A stretch of 42,983 nt of DNA from a virus. Location: the IMG/VR virus record IMGVR_UViG_3300001213_000075, positions 1 through 42,983 of that record. One strand, written 5' to 3'. Under the pieces are notes generated by a model. That model had not been told where the DNA came from. It made no database searches and was given only the letters and a program-made list of their open reading frames with translations. This document shows, piece after piece, positions 1-6,518 of this stretch. The translations under genes were made by a program, and so were the position numbers. Positions within the stretch are counted from its first letter, which is position 1. Every line of letters starts with the position of its first letter.

Positions 1-2
1 TT

Positions 3-50
3 TGGTGGACCACTGCGGGCTCGAACCGCAGACCCGCTGATTAAGAGTCA
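3..50. other. attL: attL: 48-bp copy of tRNA-Lys 3' half
   Basis: These 48 bases recur without mismatch at 42935-42982. Read on the minus strand they give the anticodon loop CTCTTAA (anticodon CUU), variable loop, T arm, acceptor strand and CCA of tRNA-Lys. The copy stops inside the anticodon stem: base 51 is c, while the right copy continues with g, which keeps the stem pairing. The bases beyond 51 do not form a D arm. This copy is therefore the phage-supplied 3' half (attL) and not a functional tRNA. Confidence 0.9.
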
Positions 51-251
51 CATGGCGTGCCAGTTTAACAGTATTAAACAGTTCCAAAGTAACCCGTGAA
101 CCGTTGAAAATGCTCGAGATTCCATTTTCTTCCTCTAAAATCAAACTCAAAAAATCCCAAAGTTTTTTAAACTCATTTGTTGCAGATTTGTTGAAAGCCT
201 GCTAGACGTATTTTTTGATCATTAGCATAATAATGCCTTGGAAGTAAAATG
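51..251. other. Non-coding attachment-site arm beside attL
   Basis: No credible gene is seen here. Two near repeats of ATTTGTTG lie at 175-182 and 186-193, and a matching GATTTGTTGCAAA lies beside attR at 42850-42862. Such shared short words flanking both att cores are what integrase arm-type binding sites or host-factor sites would look like. That reading is inference. No obvious terminator for the gene ending at 252 was recognised. Confidence 0.4.
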
Positions 252-1121
252 TTAATCCTCTTCATAATTATCGTTTAAGTAATTATTTTTTACTCCCAAA
301 ATCTCATCATTTTTGGAAACCAGTGGATCAAACCAATCCGCCTTTTCCTTTGCCCATTTTATCCATTCAGTAACCTTTTTGGACTTTTCATTTTTATCTA
401 AATCAGCTTCTATTGCTGCAATAAAATCCCTAATTATTCTGGCTTTGTGCCAATCCATAGCGGTTTCTTCAAGTTCTTTAAATTTTCCCAGTTCTTTACG
501 CTGCAATTCTTCTTGCCTTTGCCTTATTTCTTTTTCTTCTTCCCTACGTTTGTCGGCCGCCTCAAAAGCTTCTTTTCTGATCATGCTATCTTCAGCTGTT
601 TTTATAAGAGCTATAATAAATTCGCCAAGATAATCTTCTACCTTTTTATTTTTCCCATCATTCCAATTTTTCTGTTTTGCACAATAATCATCAAGAATTA
701 ACCCAAGCTCGCCTTTCGGAGTATAATCATAAGGTAGTATTCTATAAAATTGGTCTTTTTCTTTTCTTTTTATCTCTTCCGGAGTAGGTATATGATTTAT
801 TTGATTAAAATGTTCTTTTAGCTTAAAGCCAATTTTTTCCCCATGAATTTTTACAAAAAAATAATTCTTTTTACCGCCAGCATTAATAGTATACCCTAAA
901 TCTTCCAATGCCCCAATTAAGGTATCCAGTATCCGTTTACCTCGATCATAAACATCTTTTGAAATATCAATATTAGCTTTTGAAATCACTGTATGAAATT
1001 TATTAATTTGCTTAGGAATAACAACGCTTGAACATACCTCCTCCAATCGTCTCCGTTCATCTTCATTTAAAAATTTTAGGTCTGAAATTCTTTGGATTAA
1101 TTTAAATGCCTTCACAACCAT
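252..1121 (-). CDS. Uncharacterised charged helical protein, phage-edge accessory gene
   Basis: A 289-residue soluble protein. The N-terminal third contains an 'S...VYDRGKRILDTLIGALEDLGY' type helix followed by short beta strands. The middle has 'PYDYTPKGELGLILDDYC' and 'KNWNDGKNKKVEDYLGEFI'. The C-terminal half is a highly charged helix rich in E, K and R (about residues 190-230), then 'WHKARIIRDFIAAIEAD'. This order recalls a widespread uncharacterised family found in phages and genomic islands. No catalytic motif is visible and no function is proposed. The ATG has GAGGGTGA upstream. The gene runs toward attL, away from all phage modules, as expected of an independently expressed cargo gene. 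Confidence 0.75.
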   Translation of the reverse strand: MVVKAFKLIQRISDLKFLNEDERRRLEEVCSSVVIPKQINKFHTVISKANIDISKDVYDRGKRILDTLIGALEDLGYTINAGGKKNYFFVKIHGEKIGFKLKEHFNQINHIPTPEEIKRKEKDQFYRILPYDYTPKGELGLILDDYCAKQKNWNDGKNKKVEDYLGEFIIALIKTAEDSMIRKEAFEAADKRREEEKEIRQRQEELQRKELGKFKELEETAMDWHKARIIRDFIAAIEADLDKNEKSKKVTEWIKWAKEKADWFDPLVSKNDEILGVKNNYLNDNYEED

Positions 1122-1243
1122 GGTTTATACTCACCCTCGATCTAATCCTTTACTAATAAAATATATATCGGTCATTGCATAACCAAGTATTATATTTGCA
1201 ATGAATGACAATACTTTTATTGGATATATTGCAGGGAGGCCAA

Positions 1244-1440
1244 ATGGCTACTTATGAAGTAACATATAGAGGCAACGCACAAAAAACGGGTTTGACAATG
1301 TTATTTCAAGAACCGCTAGACCAGTTAATAAAACTATTAATCACGGTCCTTTGGTTACGATGATTTACGATTATTTTAATAAAAACGGGATAATTAAAAA
1401 GGAACGCGTTTATATGCCAGATCAAATGGAGGATGAATAA
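1244..1440 (+). pseudogene. Small gene needing a -1 frameshift at an A6 tract
   Basis: ATG 1244 follows a good ribosome site (GGGAGG). Frame 0 begins MATYEVTYRGNAQK but then ends early at a TGA near 1363. A -1 shift at the A6 run 1281-1286 continues as NGFDNVISRTARPVNK and runs to TAA 1438-1440, about 65 residues in all. The second frame looks protein-like, ends with 'YMPDQMEDE', and its stop overlaps the next ATG as TAATG, so it was clearly part of this operon. Either one A has been lost from the tract or the ribosome slips there. No function is recognised. Confidence 0.5.
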
Positions 1441-1670
1441 TGAGCGGTCAATATCAAGACTATCCCGAAATTATGACTGGTCCACAAATGGCAGAATTAT
1501 TTGGAGTATCACCGACAACCATTAGAGACTGGTTCAGAGCAAAAGAATTCCCATTTGGTAAACTTCAGTTTCAAGTTGATTACTTCAAATCCGGGCGTGA
1601 ACTTCGCATTATCAAAGATCGTATCTGTGTGATGGCTGGGATTATACCAAAAAATGCGGGAGGTAGCTAA
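1440..1670 (+). CDS. Small helix-turn-helix DNA-binding protein
   Basis: A 76-residue protein. Residues about 12-35 (MTGPQMAELFGVSPTTIRDW) form a MerR/excisionase-type helix-turn-helix, followed by a basic wing-like stretch ending near residue 60. The ATG overlaps the stop of the upstream reading frame (TAATG) and has GGAGG ahead of it. Its own TAA overlaps the next ATG in the same way. It may regulate the small accessory operon or act as a recombination directionality factor. The sequence does not decide between these, and a better-placed excisionase-like gene lies at 39394-39591. Confidence 0.75.
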   Translation: MSGQYQDYPEIMTGPQMAELFGVSPTTIRDWFRAKEFPFGKLQFQVDYFKSGRELRIIKDRICVMAGIIPKNAGGS

Positions 1671-1795
1671 TGAATAGTTCAAAAAATTATCTGAAATACA
1701 TTCCTTTAGCATCGATGATTGTTGAAATAATGATAAAGAAAGGATATATCAAAATAAGCAGTTGCCTTCATAATGTAAAGCAAAAGGAGAATTAA
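1670..1795 (+). CDS. 41-residue hypothetical protein
   Basis: The ATG overlaps the upstream TAA (TAATG) and GGGAGG lies 5-8 bases before it. The product is a short basic peptide (MNSSKNYLKYIPLASMIVEI then KKGYIKISSCLHNVKQKEN). No domain is recognised. The tight coupling to the gene before it is the main evidence that it is translated. Confidence 0.5.
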   Translation: MNSSKNYLKYIPLASMIVEIMIKKGYIKISSCLHNVKQKEN

Positions 1796-2016
1796 TATAT
1801 ATTGTATAACGAGTATTGCTTTTGATTGTGAAACGTTTATTCACCTTCGAAATGAAATTTCTTGCGCTGGAATTGATAACGAAAAATTAATCTTGATTTC
1901 TATTTCAGGATGATAAACAAAATAAAAAAGAAGTTGAGGTATTACCTACAGAGTTGGCGAATCTTTTTATAAACCTGGAAGCGGGAATGTCAGTTACAAA
2001 GCAAGGAAAGAGATGA
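1791..2016 (+). pseudogene. Probable broken small gene, two frames
   Basis: One frame reads IAFDCETFIHLRNEIS and then GIDNEKLILISIS up to a stop near 1911. A second frame, offset by one base, reads QDDKQNKKEVEVLPTELANL, continues to GMSVTKQGKR and stops at 2014-2016. Joined by a one-base shift near 1900-1908 they make one plausible protein of about 70 residues. There is a ribosome site (AAAAGGAG, 1782-1789) but no ATG, GTG or TTG in the first frame, so the start also appears lost. This reads as a decayed gene. No family is recognised. Confidence 0.35.
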
Positions 2017-2020
2017 ACAA

Positions 2021-2173
2021 ATGGGACTAACAATTTTGATTAACCGAAAAGATTTTTCTTTAATATCATTTCAAAATGGGTCAGATAACGGCAATGAAGA
2101 TTATCTCGATGCAGTTGCAAAAACTTATTTTAAGGCTATAGAACATAAAAAAAGTAAAAAGAGAGACCTCTAA
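2021..2173 (+). CDS. 50-residue hypothetical protein
   Basis: ATG 2021 follows AAGGAAAGAG at 2003-2012. The product begins MGLTILINRKDFSLISFQNG, then an acidic stretch, a predicted helix 'YLDAVAKTYFKAIEHK' and a basic end KKSKKRDL. It is the last gene of the plus-strand small-gene set. No function is recognised. Confidence 0.5.
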   Translation: MGLTILINRKDFSLISFQNGSDNGNEDYLDAVAKTYFKAIEHKKSKKRDL

Positions 2174-2275
2174 TCAATGAACATTATTTGCAAGAAGGCG
2201 CAAAGGATAAGCGGTCCCTCCCCTAAAAATATTTAGAAAAGAGCATCCAAATTATTTCCTAACTGTCAGATTCAA

Positions 2276-2449
2276 TTAAGTATTTTGTAATTCGTCTTTG
2301 GCTTCTTTTATCCATTTTATGAGTAAATCTGCTTGGTCTGGGTGTATGCAAATGATTGCATCATCACTCCCGAAATCACTTTGTTGTATACATATATTAC
2401 CTGTTTCGCTAGTATAAACTCTCACTTGTTGCATTTCATGATCAGCCAT
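2276..2449 (-). CDS. 57-residue hypothetical protein
   Basis: ATG at 2449 lies behind a strong GGGGAGG site. The product MADHEMQQVRVYTSETGNIC continues with acidic 'QQSDFGSDDAIICIHPDQAD' and ends in a helix LLIKWIKEAKDEL. This is a small beta-then-alpha protein of a kind often seen in Bacillota and their phages. Its function is unknown. It is the last gene of the minus-strand group led by the outer-membrane protein at 4054. Confidence 0.65.
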   Translation of the reverse strand: MADHEMQQVRVYTSETGNICIQQSDFGSDDAIICIHPDQADLLIKWIKEAKDELQNT

Positions 2450-2535
2450 AAAATTTTACCTCCCCTCAATTGGTACTTCGATGGGAGAAAATAAATTCCT
2501 TTAAAGAGATGATCGATAAATAATCTAACCCTTAT

Positions 2536-3633
2536 TCATCCCCATTCATAAGCATTTTTTATATAATTAATGATTTTGTTTTTCTCCCAAACTCCTGCAG
2601 CATTCTTCCCGGCTTCAATTTTAATAGCGCCTATTTGTTCCAATAAATCTTTATAATGCCGGAACTCCCGCCAAGTGATTCCCTTACCAATAACATCACG
2701 GTATGCCTGTGTAAAATCTTTAAGTTTTTTAGGAGGATCCAATTCGCTTTCAACATCATACAAAGATTCAGTTACCCATAGCAATTTATTTTGCTTTTCG
2801 GTAATCTCTGACGGTTCTGCCTCTGACACCCCTGGCGAAACCTCGGACAAAGGCCGTGACACTTCTGACAAAACAGCCTTATTAGTCTGCTGTTTTGACG
2901 ATACCCCTGACAGTTCGGATGAAGCTTTGTTAGAGGTTACAGGTTCATCATCGTCATCTATTTCGATTTTCCAATAAGTCAACATTACCCCTAAATAAAT
3001 CATAAAAACCATGTATCCCACTATCAAGAACTTTAAAAATTTTTCCGTTACTCCAATCAAAGGCTTAAAAACTTCTTCGGCATATTTAAAAACATTCCCC
3101 GAAACCTTTTCACTACTTGTATTGTCAGTATTTAGGGGCCTATCTCCCAATGCGTCACGTTTCTCTTCATATTCGGCTATTTTATCCTCAATTCCAATGG
3201 CTTTCGGACCACGCTTATCTGTTTCATTGAGAGCCTGCTTCTGATAGTAGTCTATATTTCGGTTGTATTCATTATATTTAGCCTGCCAATTAGTTTGAGC
3301 CTGTGTTATCTCTTGCACTGCCTCTTCTTTATGACCGACTTCCATTGCAAAAAACCCGACTGCAAAACAAATCCCGATTATCACATAGCCGGAGCAAGCC
3401 AGCCTCAATAAAAAGGCTTTTATTAAGTTTCCGATTTTAGCATAAGCGAAACTGAGGCCCCAGATATATTGTACTTCTATTTCCAAATAAATTCCGAATA
3501 CAAACATAAAGGCTTGAGTTAGCCAGAAATTTGATATCTGAATTAATCCCGAAATTAGCATAATACAGGTAAGACCCATTCCTACTCTATTTATAAACTT
3601 CTTCGCTAAGGTATGGTTAATCAAATAGATCAC
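2536..3633 (-). CDS. Multi-pass inner membrane protein with coiled coil and cytoplasmic tail
   Basis: A 365-residue protein. Hydrophobic segments lie near residues 17-35, 36-54, 72-98 and 198-222. Between the third and fourth is a charged, coiled-coil-like loop of about 100 residues. After the fourth comes an acidic stretch (IEIDDDDEP), a low-complexity Ser/Glu/Val/Pro linker with repeated 'SEVS' units, and a C-terminal 60-residue segment that looks like a winged helix (KGITWREFRHYKDLLEQIGA). GTG start at 3633, four bases after the stop of the upstream gene, so the two are probably translated together. No family is recognised. A sensory or envelope-exclusion role is possible but unproven. Confidence 0.65.
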   Translation of the reverse strand: MIYLINHTLAKKFINRVGMGLTCIMLISGLIQISNFWLTQAFMFVFGIYLEIEVQYIWGLSFAYAKIGNLIKAFLLRLACSGYVIIGICFAVGFFAMEVGHKEEAVQEITQAQTNWQAKYNEYNRNIDYYQKQALNETDKRGPKAIGIEDKIAEYEEKRDALGDRPLNTDNTSSEKVSGNVFKYAEEVFKPLIGVTEKFLKFLIVGYMVFMIYLGVMLTYWKIEIDDDDEPVTSNKASSELSGVSSKQQTNKAVLSEVSRPLSEVSPGVSEAEPSEITEKQNKLLWVTESLYDVESELDPPKKLKDFTQAYRDVIGKGITWREFRHYKDLLEQIGAIKIEAGKNAAGVWEKNKIINYIKNAYEWG

Positions 3634-3637
3634 CTAC

Positions 3638-4054
3638 TTAAAATTCGTATTTACCTTCTATGTAAACTCCACTAGGAACCGATGTTCTATTTAATGTTCC
3701 ACTATAAACAGGATGGTTGCACCATTGAGACAATTTAACAGAAACGTTGTCACCGATATTGAATTGTAAATAAACTTCATATAATTGTCCATTTGGGTAA
3801 AATGCCGGTACTGATGAAAAGTATGTATTATATCCATTCGTAAAAGTCTTTTCTGTCGCTCCTATAGCTAACCAATCTATAAATCGATAATGTAAGTCCA
3901 TTGTCCACACTTGACCGGGGAAGTCATCCGCTAGTTCATAACGAAAACTAGTAAATCCGTGTATACCGCTTTTCTCCATTGCGCTAACCGGCATCACCAC
4001 CAAACAAGTCAAAAATACTATTAAATTTGTCAAAAGTAAGAGGATTTTTTTCAT
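3638..4054 (-). CDS. Predicted small secreted outer-membrane beta-barrel protein
   Basis: A 138-residue protein with a clear Sec signal peptide (basic MKK, hydrophobic core, cleavage near VSA at about residue 25). The mature part consists of alternating short amphipathic strands rich in aromatic residues (FTSFRYEL, VWTMDLHYRF, QLYEVYLQFNIG, VSVKLSQW) and ends YIEGKYEF, a terminal Phe typical of outer-membrane barrels. The length would suit an eight-strand barrel. It leads a minus-strand operon with the inner-membrane protein at 2536-3633. Surface remodelling or superinfection exclusion would be a typical role for such a prophage gene. That is inference. ATG start, GGGGTGA ribosome site. Confidence 0.6.
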   Translation of the reverse strand: MKKILLLLTNLIVFLTCLVVMPVSAMEKSGIHGFTSFRYELADDFPGQVWTMDLHYRFIDWLAIGATEKTFTNGYNTYFSSVPAFYPNGQLYEVYLQFNIGDNVSVKLSQWCNHPVYSGTLNRTSVPSGVYIEGKYEF

Positions 4055-4105
4055 AACTGTTCACCCCGTTTTTGCATATTGTTGCTAATTGTTTGTTATG
4101 TTCTT

Positions 4106-4134
4106 ATTGTAGCATCATGTTATAAAAATAGCAA
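4106..4134 (-). promoter_or_regulatory. Promoter for the outer-membrane protein operon
   Basis: Minus-strand TTGCTA (4129-4134), 17-base spacer, TACAAT (4106-4111). It lies about 50 bases ahead of the ATG at 4054 and back to back with the plus-strand promoter at 4151-4179. Confidence 0.6.
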
Positions 4135-4150
4135 TCACAAATCTAACAGA

Positions 4151-4179
4151 TTGCGACAGAGCTAACTTTATGCTATTAT
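4151..4179 (+). promoter_or_regulatory. Promoter for the plus-strand accessory cassette
   Basis: TTGCGA (4151-4156), 17-base spacer, TATTAT (4174-4179), followed by the ribosome site GAGAGGTGA and the TTG start at 4202. It is divergent from the promoter at 4106-4134, so a regulator bound between them could control both operons. Confidence 0.6.
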
Positions 4180-4201
4180 TTATTTAGAGAGGTGAATCTT
4201 T

Positions 4202-4399
4202 TTGGATGAAATTTTGACTATGGAAGAAGCCGCAGAATTTATTGGAGTTGATCGAACTACGCTTTACCGATGGGCCAAAGCAGGGAAAATTACCATTTAT
4301 AAAAAAGGTAGAAATTCAGTAATTAAAAAGGCTGATGCTGAAAAAGTTAAGGCAGAAAACGAAGAACTAAAACCGCTTTTCCCCCAAAAGCCCGAATAA
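4202..4399 (+). CDS. Excisionase-like helix-turn-helix protein (MerR/HTH_17 type)
   Basis: A 65-residue protein with the classic 'TMEEAAEFIGVDRTTLYRWA' helix-turn-helix, wing 'KITIYKKGRNSVIKKAD' and a short charged tail. The start is TTG 4202, chosen because GAGAGGTGA lies six bases before it. It is the first gene of a short plus-strand cassette and sits next to a divergent promoter pair. A role as local regulator is likelier than excision, since it is 38 kb from the integrase, but this is inference. Confidence 0.8.
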   Translation: MDEILTMEEAAEFIGVDRTTLYRWAKAGKITIYKKGRNSVIKKADAEKVKAENEELKPLFPQKPE

Positions 4400-4422
4400 A
4401 TAATAAATCGGAGGGATAGTTG

Positions 4423-4593
4423 ATGAAAAAATACAAGGCTTTTATCAGTTTTAGAAATACCGACGAAGTTAAAAGTGTTAAGTTTGATAGCCAATTCGAG
4501 TTTCTTGATTATTGCAAGCACTCTTTTTGCATTAAACATTACACTTTAATTGATAACGAAACCCTAAAAGTCATTAAATCAGACGATGTATGA
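4423..4593 (+). CDS. 56-residue hypothetical protein
   Basis: ATG 4423 follows GGAGGGATAG. The product begins MKKYKAFISFRNTDEVKSVK and continues with 'FDSQFEFLDYCKHSFCIKHY'. It looks like a small alpha/beta protein with two cysteines. It belongs to the cassette 4202-5381 and its stop is followed at once by the ribosome site of the next gene. Function unknown. Confidence 0.65.
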   Translation: MKKYKAFISFRNTDEVKSVKFDSQFEFLDYCKHSFCIKHYTLIDNETLKVIKSDDV

Positions 4594-4601
4594 GGTAAAC
4601 G

Positions 4602-4748
4602 ATGGACTTTACATTAGCCTGGCGTGAATGGGTTAAACATAACCTGGATATCAAAGATTGTACTTGTAATGAATGTGATAAGGTCGAAAAGTGTTCATAT
4701 ACTTATGATCTATACAATATCGATGGCGATTGCATAATGGAAAAATAA
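4602..4748 (+). CDS. 48-residue cysteine-rich protein, possible zinc binder
   Basis: ATG 4602 follows GAGGTAAAC. The 48 residues contain five cysteines in the middle and end, including 'DCTCNECDKVEKC', a spacing that suits a small zinc-binding knuckle, although the pattern is not a named family. It sits between two cassette genes with short gaps. Function unknown. Confidence 0.6.
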   Translation: MDFTLAWREWVKHNLDIKDCTCNECDKVEKCSYTYDLYNIDGDCIMEK

Positions 4749-4757
4749 GGAGAACAT

Positions 4758-5381
4758 ATGATATTTTGGAATTGGTTATGTAAGTTGTTTCACCAATTAA
4801 TTTCTCCAGACAATGTCGCAAAACTTTTTATTACCATCCTTGGCGTTTTTCTTGGATATCTACTTTCCATAAAACAATATAAAAAGCACAAAATACAAGA
4901 AGAAAATCAATTAACCTTAAAATATATCGGGTTATTAAAACACGAATTAAGAATGAATCAATCAGTTGTTGATACTTCATTAGGCGTGTTAAACGAAAAA
5001 TACGACACTCCTGCTATAGCCATAAATAATTTTTTAAAAAGTTCTGTTCTGATAAATTCATCTATCTCCGATGAAGCTTTACCGGCGGTTTCTAGAGTTG
5101 GAATTATTAAAATCCTATCCTTGAGTAAGATTATTCACTCTTATATTCAACAAAGAATTTTTTGTTATCAAATTAGTAATGAAAGTCAAATTTTAAGAGC
5201 AGGAATTGAAAGACCTGGAATAGACGTTCCACCGGAAGATAGTCTTTATGAAATGATTAATGATTTTAAATCAATGATGAAAGCACAAATTAAAACGTAT
5301 AAAGAAGCTGTTAAAGAATTAGAAGTATTGGAAGAGTCCCTTTTGAAAGCCAAGAAAAACAAAGGTTCAAAACAAAAATAA
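4758..5381 (+). CDS. Membrane-anchored helical protein, accessory
   Basis: A 207-residue protein with one hydrophobic segment at about residues 20-40 (VAKLFITILGVFLGYLLS), followed by a basic stretch (KQYKKHK) that predicts the rest is cytoplasmic. The remainder is helical, with a lysine-rich coiled coil at the C end (KELEVLEESLLKAKKNK). Strong ribosome site AAGGAG. It is the last gene of the cassette and is followed by a terminator-like hairpin. Membrane-tethered helical proteins of this sort are common prophage cargo. No defence or toxin family is recognised. Confidence 0.65.
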   Translation: MIFWNWLCKLFHQLISPDNVAKLFITILGVFLGYLLSIKQYKKHKIQEENQLTLKYIGLLKHELRMNQSVVDTSLGVLNEKYDTPAIAINNFLKSSVLINSSISDEALPAVSRVGIIKILSLSKIIHSYIQQRIFCYQISNESQILRAGIERPGIDVPPEDSLYEMINDFKSMMKAQIKTYKEAVKELEVLEESLLKAKKNKGSKQK

Positions 5382-5386
5382 ACTCA

Positions 5387-5421
5387 ACAGACTCCTTCGA
5401 TTAAACGATGGAGTCTGTTTA
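5387..5421 (+). terminator. Terminator-like hairpin of the accessory cassette
   Basis: ACAGACTCC (5387-5395) pairs with GGAGTCTGT (5410-5418), and an inner TCG/CGA extends the stem. Only a short T run follows, so termination may be partial. It lies just after the stop at 5381. Confidence 0.6.
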
Positions 5422-5492
5422 TAACCAAATATTAAAAATTATGCCAAACCCATCAAAATTATTTGTATGTATATTATAGACGATTACTTCGT

Positions 5493-6446
5493 TTAATATC
5501 TTAATGGTATCGAAGATTTAGTGATTTTAATATCATTATAACCTTTAGCATCTAAAAAATAACGTATACTATCTTTTGTTATTCGCATTTTTCTTTTTGG
5601 CCCAATCATAATTTCTTCAATATATTTTATTGGAAAAGATAGCTTAATATATGGGATAATTAAGTCATGTGAAACTCTAAATTCTATTTCATTTATATTC
5701 TTTGTCAACATTGGAGTAATTAACCTAAACTCATGTTCATCCTCATACTTTTTATCCTTAGATAAAAGAGCAAATGTAAGTAGATAGAACATTGCAAATT
5801 GCTTTACTTGTTCAAAATCGGCATCTGAAATTAATCCAGCGTCATGCCTTTTATAATAATCTATTAATATTTCTACAAACTTTTTAAATAATTCTTCTTT
5901 CAACCTATCATCATATAATACATTCCTCCCCATAACCATATTTCTTACATGTTTATTATTAATGGTCAAATTTTTTTGGGTAAATAACATATCTTTAAAC
6001 ACAAGACAATATCCATCATTATTAGTATAATTCGACCACAATGTTAAAGAATCTGGTTTATTGCTAAGAGAAATAACAAAAATAAATTTTAATAATTCAT
6101 TACTAACCTCATTGTAATAATTAAAAAACCAATGTGCAAAATCTTTTTCATCTCTATAAAATTCATTTAATACTCTATGTAAAATAGGTTTTAAATGCAA
6201 CACTTCTTTTTTATCATTTAAAAACATACAATTTGTTGCCCATAAACTTTTTTCCACCAAAATCGATTGAAGTGAATTTAGGTTCGTATAATGATAAATT
6301 TTCTCAGGCAATTTTGTGACATTAAGAATAGATCTATCAATTATGTTTATTTTTTCTAAAAATTCGTCAAACAAGCTCTCTGATTCAATCGTTTCCATTT
6401 GCAACCTTTCAAAAAAAATATTTGATATAATATTCCATGAAGTCAA
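5493..6446 (-). CDS. DUF2971-family protein, probable accessory (defence-type) gene
   Basis: A 317-residue protein. The features of DUF2971 are visible in order: 'KIYHYTNLNSLQSILVEKSL' then WATNCMFLNDKKE near residues 48-80, 'SLSNKPDSLTLWSNYTNNDG' then YCLVF near 125-150, and 'DEHEFRLITP' near 235. The biochemical activity of the family is not established. Members often occur on mobile elements. The gene is visibly richer in A and T than the phage structural genes and lies just outside the late-operon terminator, so it was probably acquired separately. TTG 6446 has AGAGGG six bases ahead. ATG 6398, behind GAAAGG, is an equally good start and keeps every motif. Confidence 0.8.
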   Translation of the reverse strand: MTSWNIISNIFFERLQMETIESESLFDEFLEKINIIDRSILNVTKLPEKIYHYTNLNSLQSILVEKSLWATNCMFLNDKKEVLHLKPILHRVLNEFYRDEKDFAHWFFNYYNEVSNELLKFIFVISLSNKPDSLTLWSNYTNNDGYCLVFKDMLFTQKNLTINNKHVRNMVMGRNVLYDDRLKEELFKKFVEILIDYYKRHDAGLISDADFEQVKQFAMFYLLTFALLSKDKKYEDEHEFRLITPMLTKNINEIEFRVSHDLIIPYIKLSFPIKYIEEIMIGPKRKMRITKDSIRYFLDAKGYNDIKITKSSIPLRY

Positions 6447-6476
6447 AATTTACCCTCTAAAAATTTGTAAATGACA

Positions 6477-6511
6477 TAAAAACCCCCACCGCTTAAAAAA
6501 AACAATGGGGG
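6477..6511 (-). terminator. Late-operon terminator
   Basis: On the minus strand CCCCCA (from 6511) pairs with TGGGGG (to 6483) and is followed by TTTTTAT. It lies just after the last lysis gene (stop at 6519) and closes the leftward late transcription unit. Confidence 0.7.
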
Positions 6512-6518
6512 AAATAAT

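Noticed and set aside
3-50. A second tRNA-Lys gene at the left end
   Set aside because: The sequence past base 50 neither completes the anticodon stem nor shows a D arm or acceptor strand. It is only the duplicated 3' half.
313-633. Plus-strand frame opposite the attL-edge gene, and similar long opposite-strand frames at 26393-26689 and 9615-9803
   Set aside because: They are mirror frames of real genes, with compositional bias (Phe/Ser or Gly/Ser runs) and no suitable ribosome sites.
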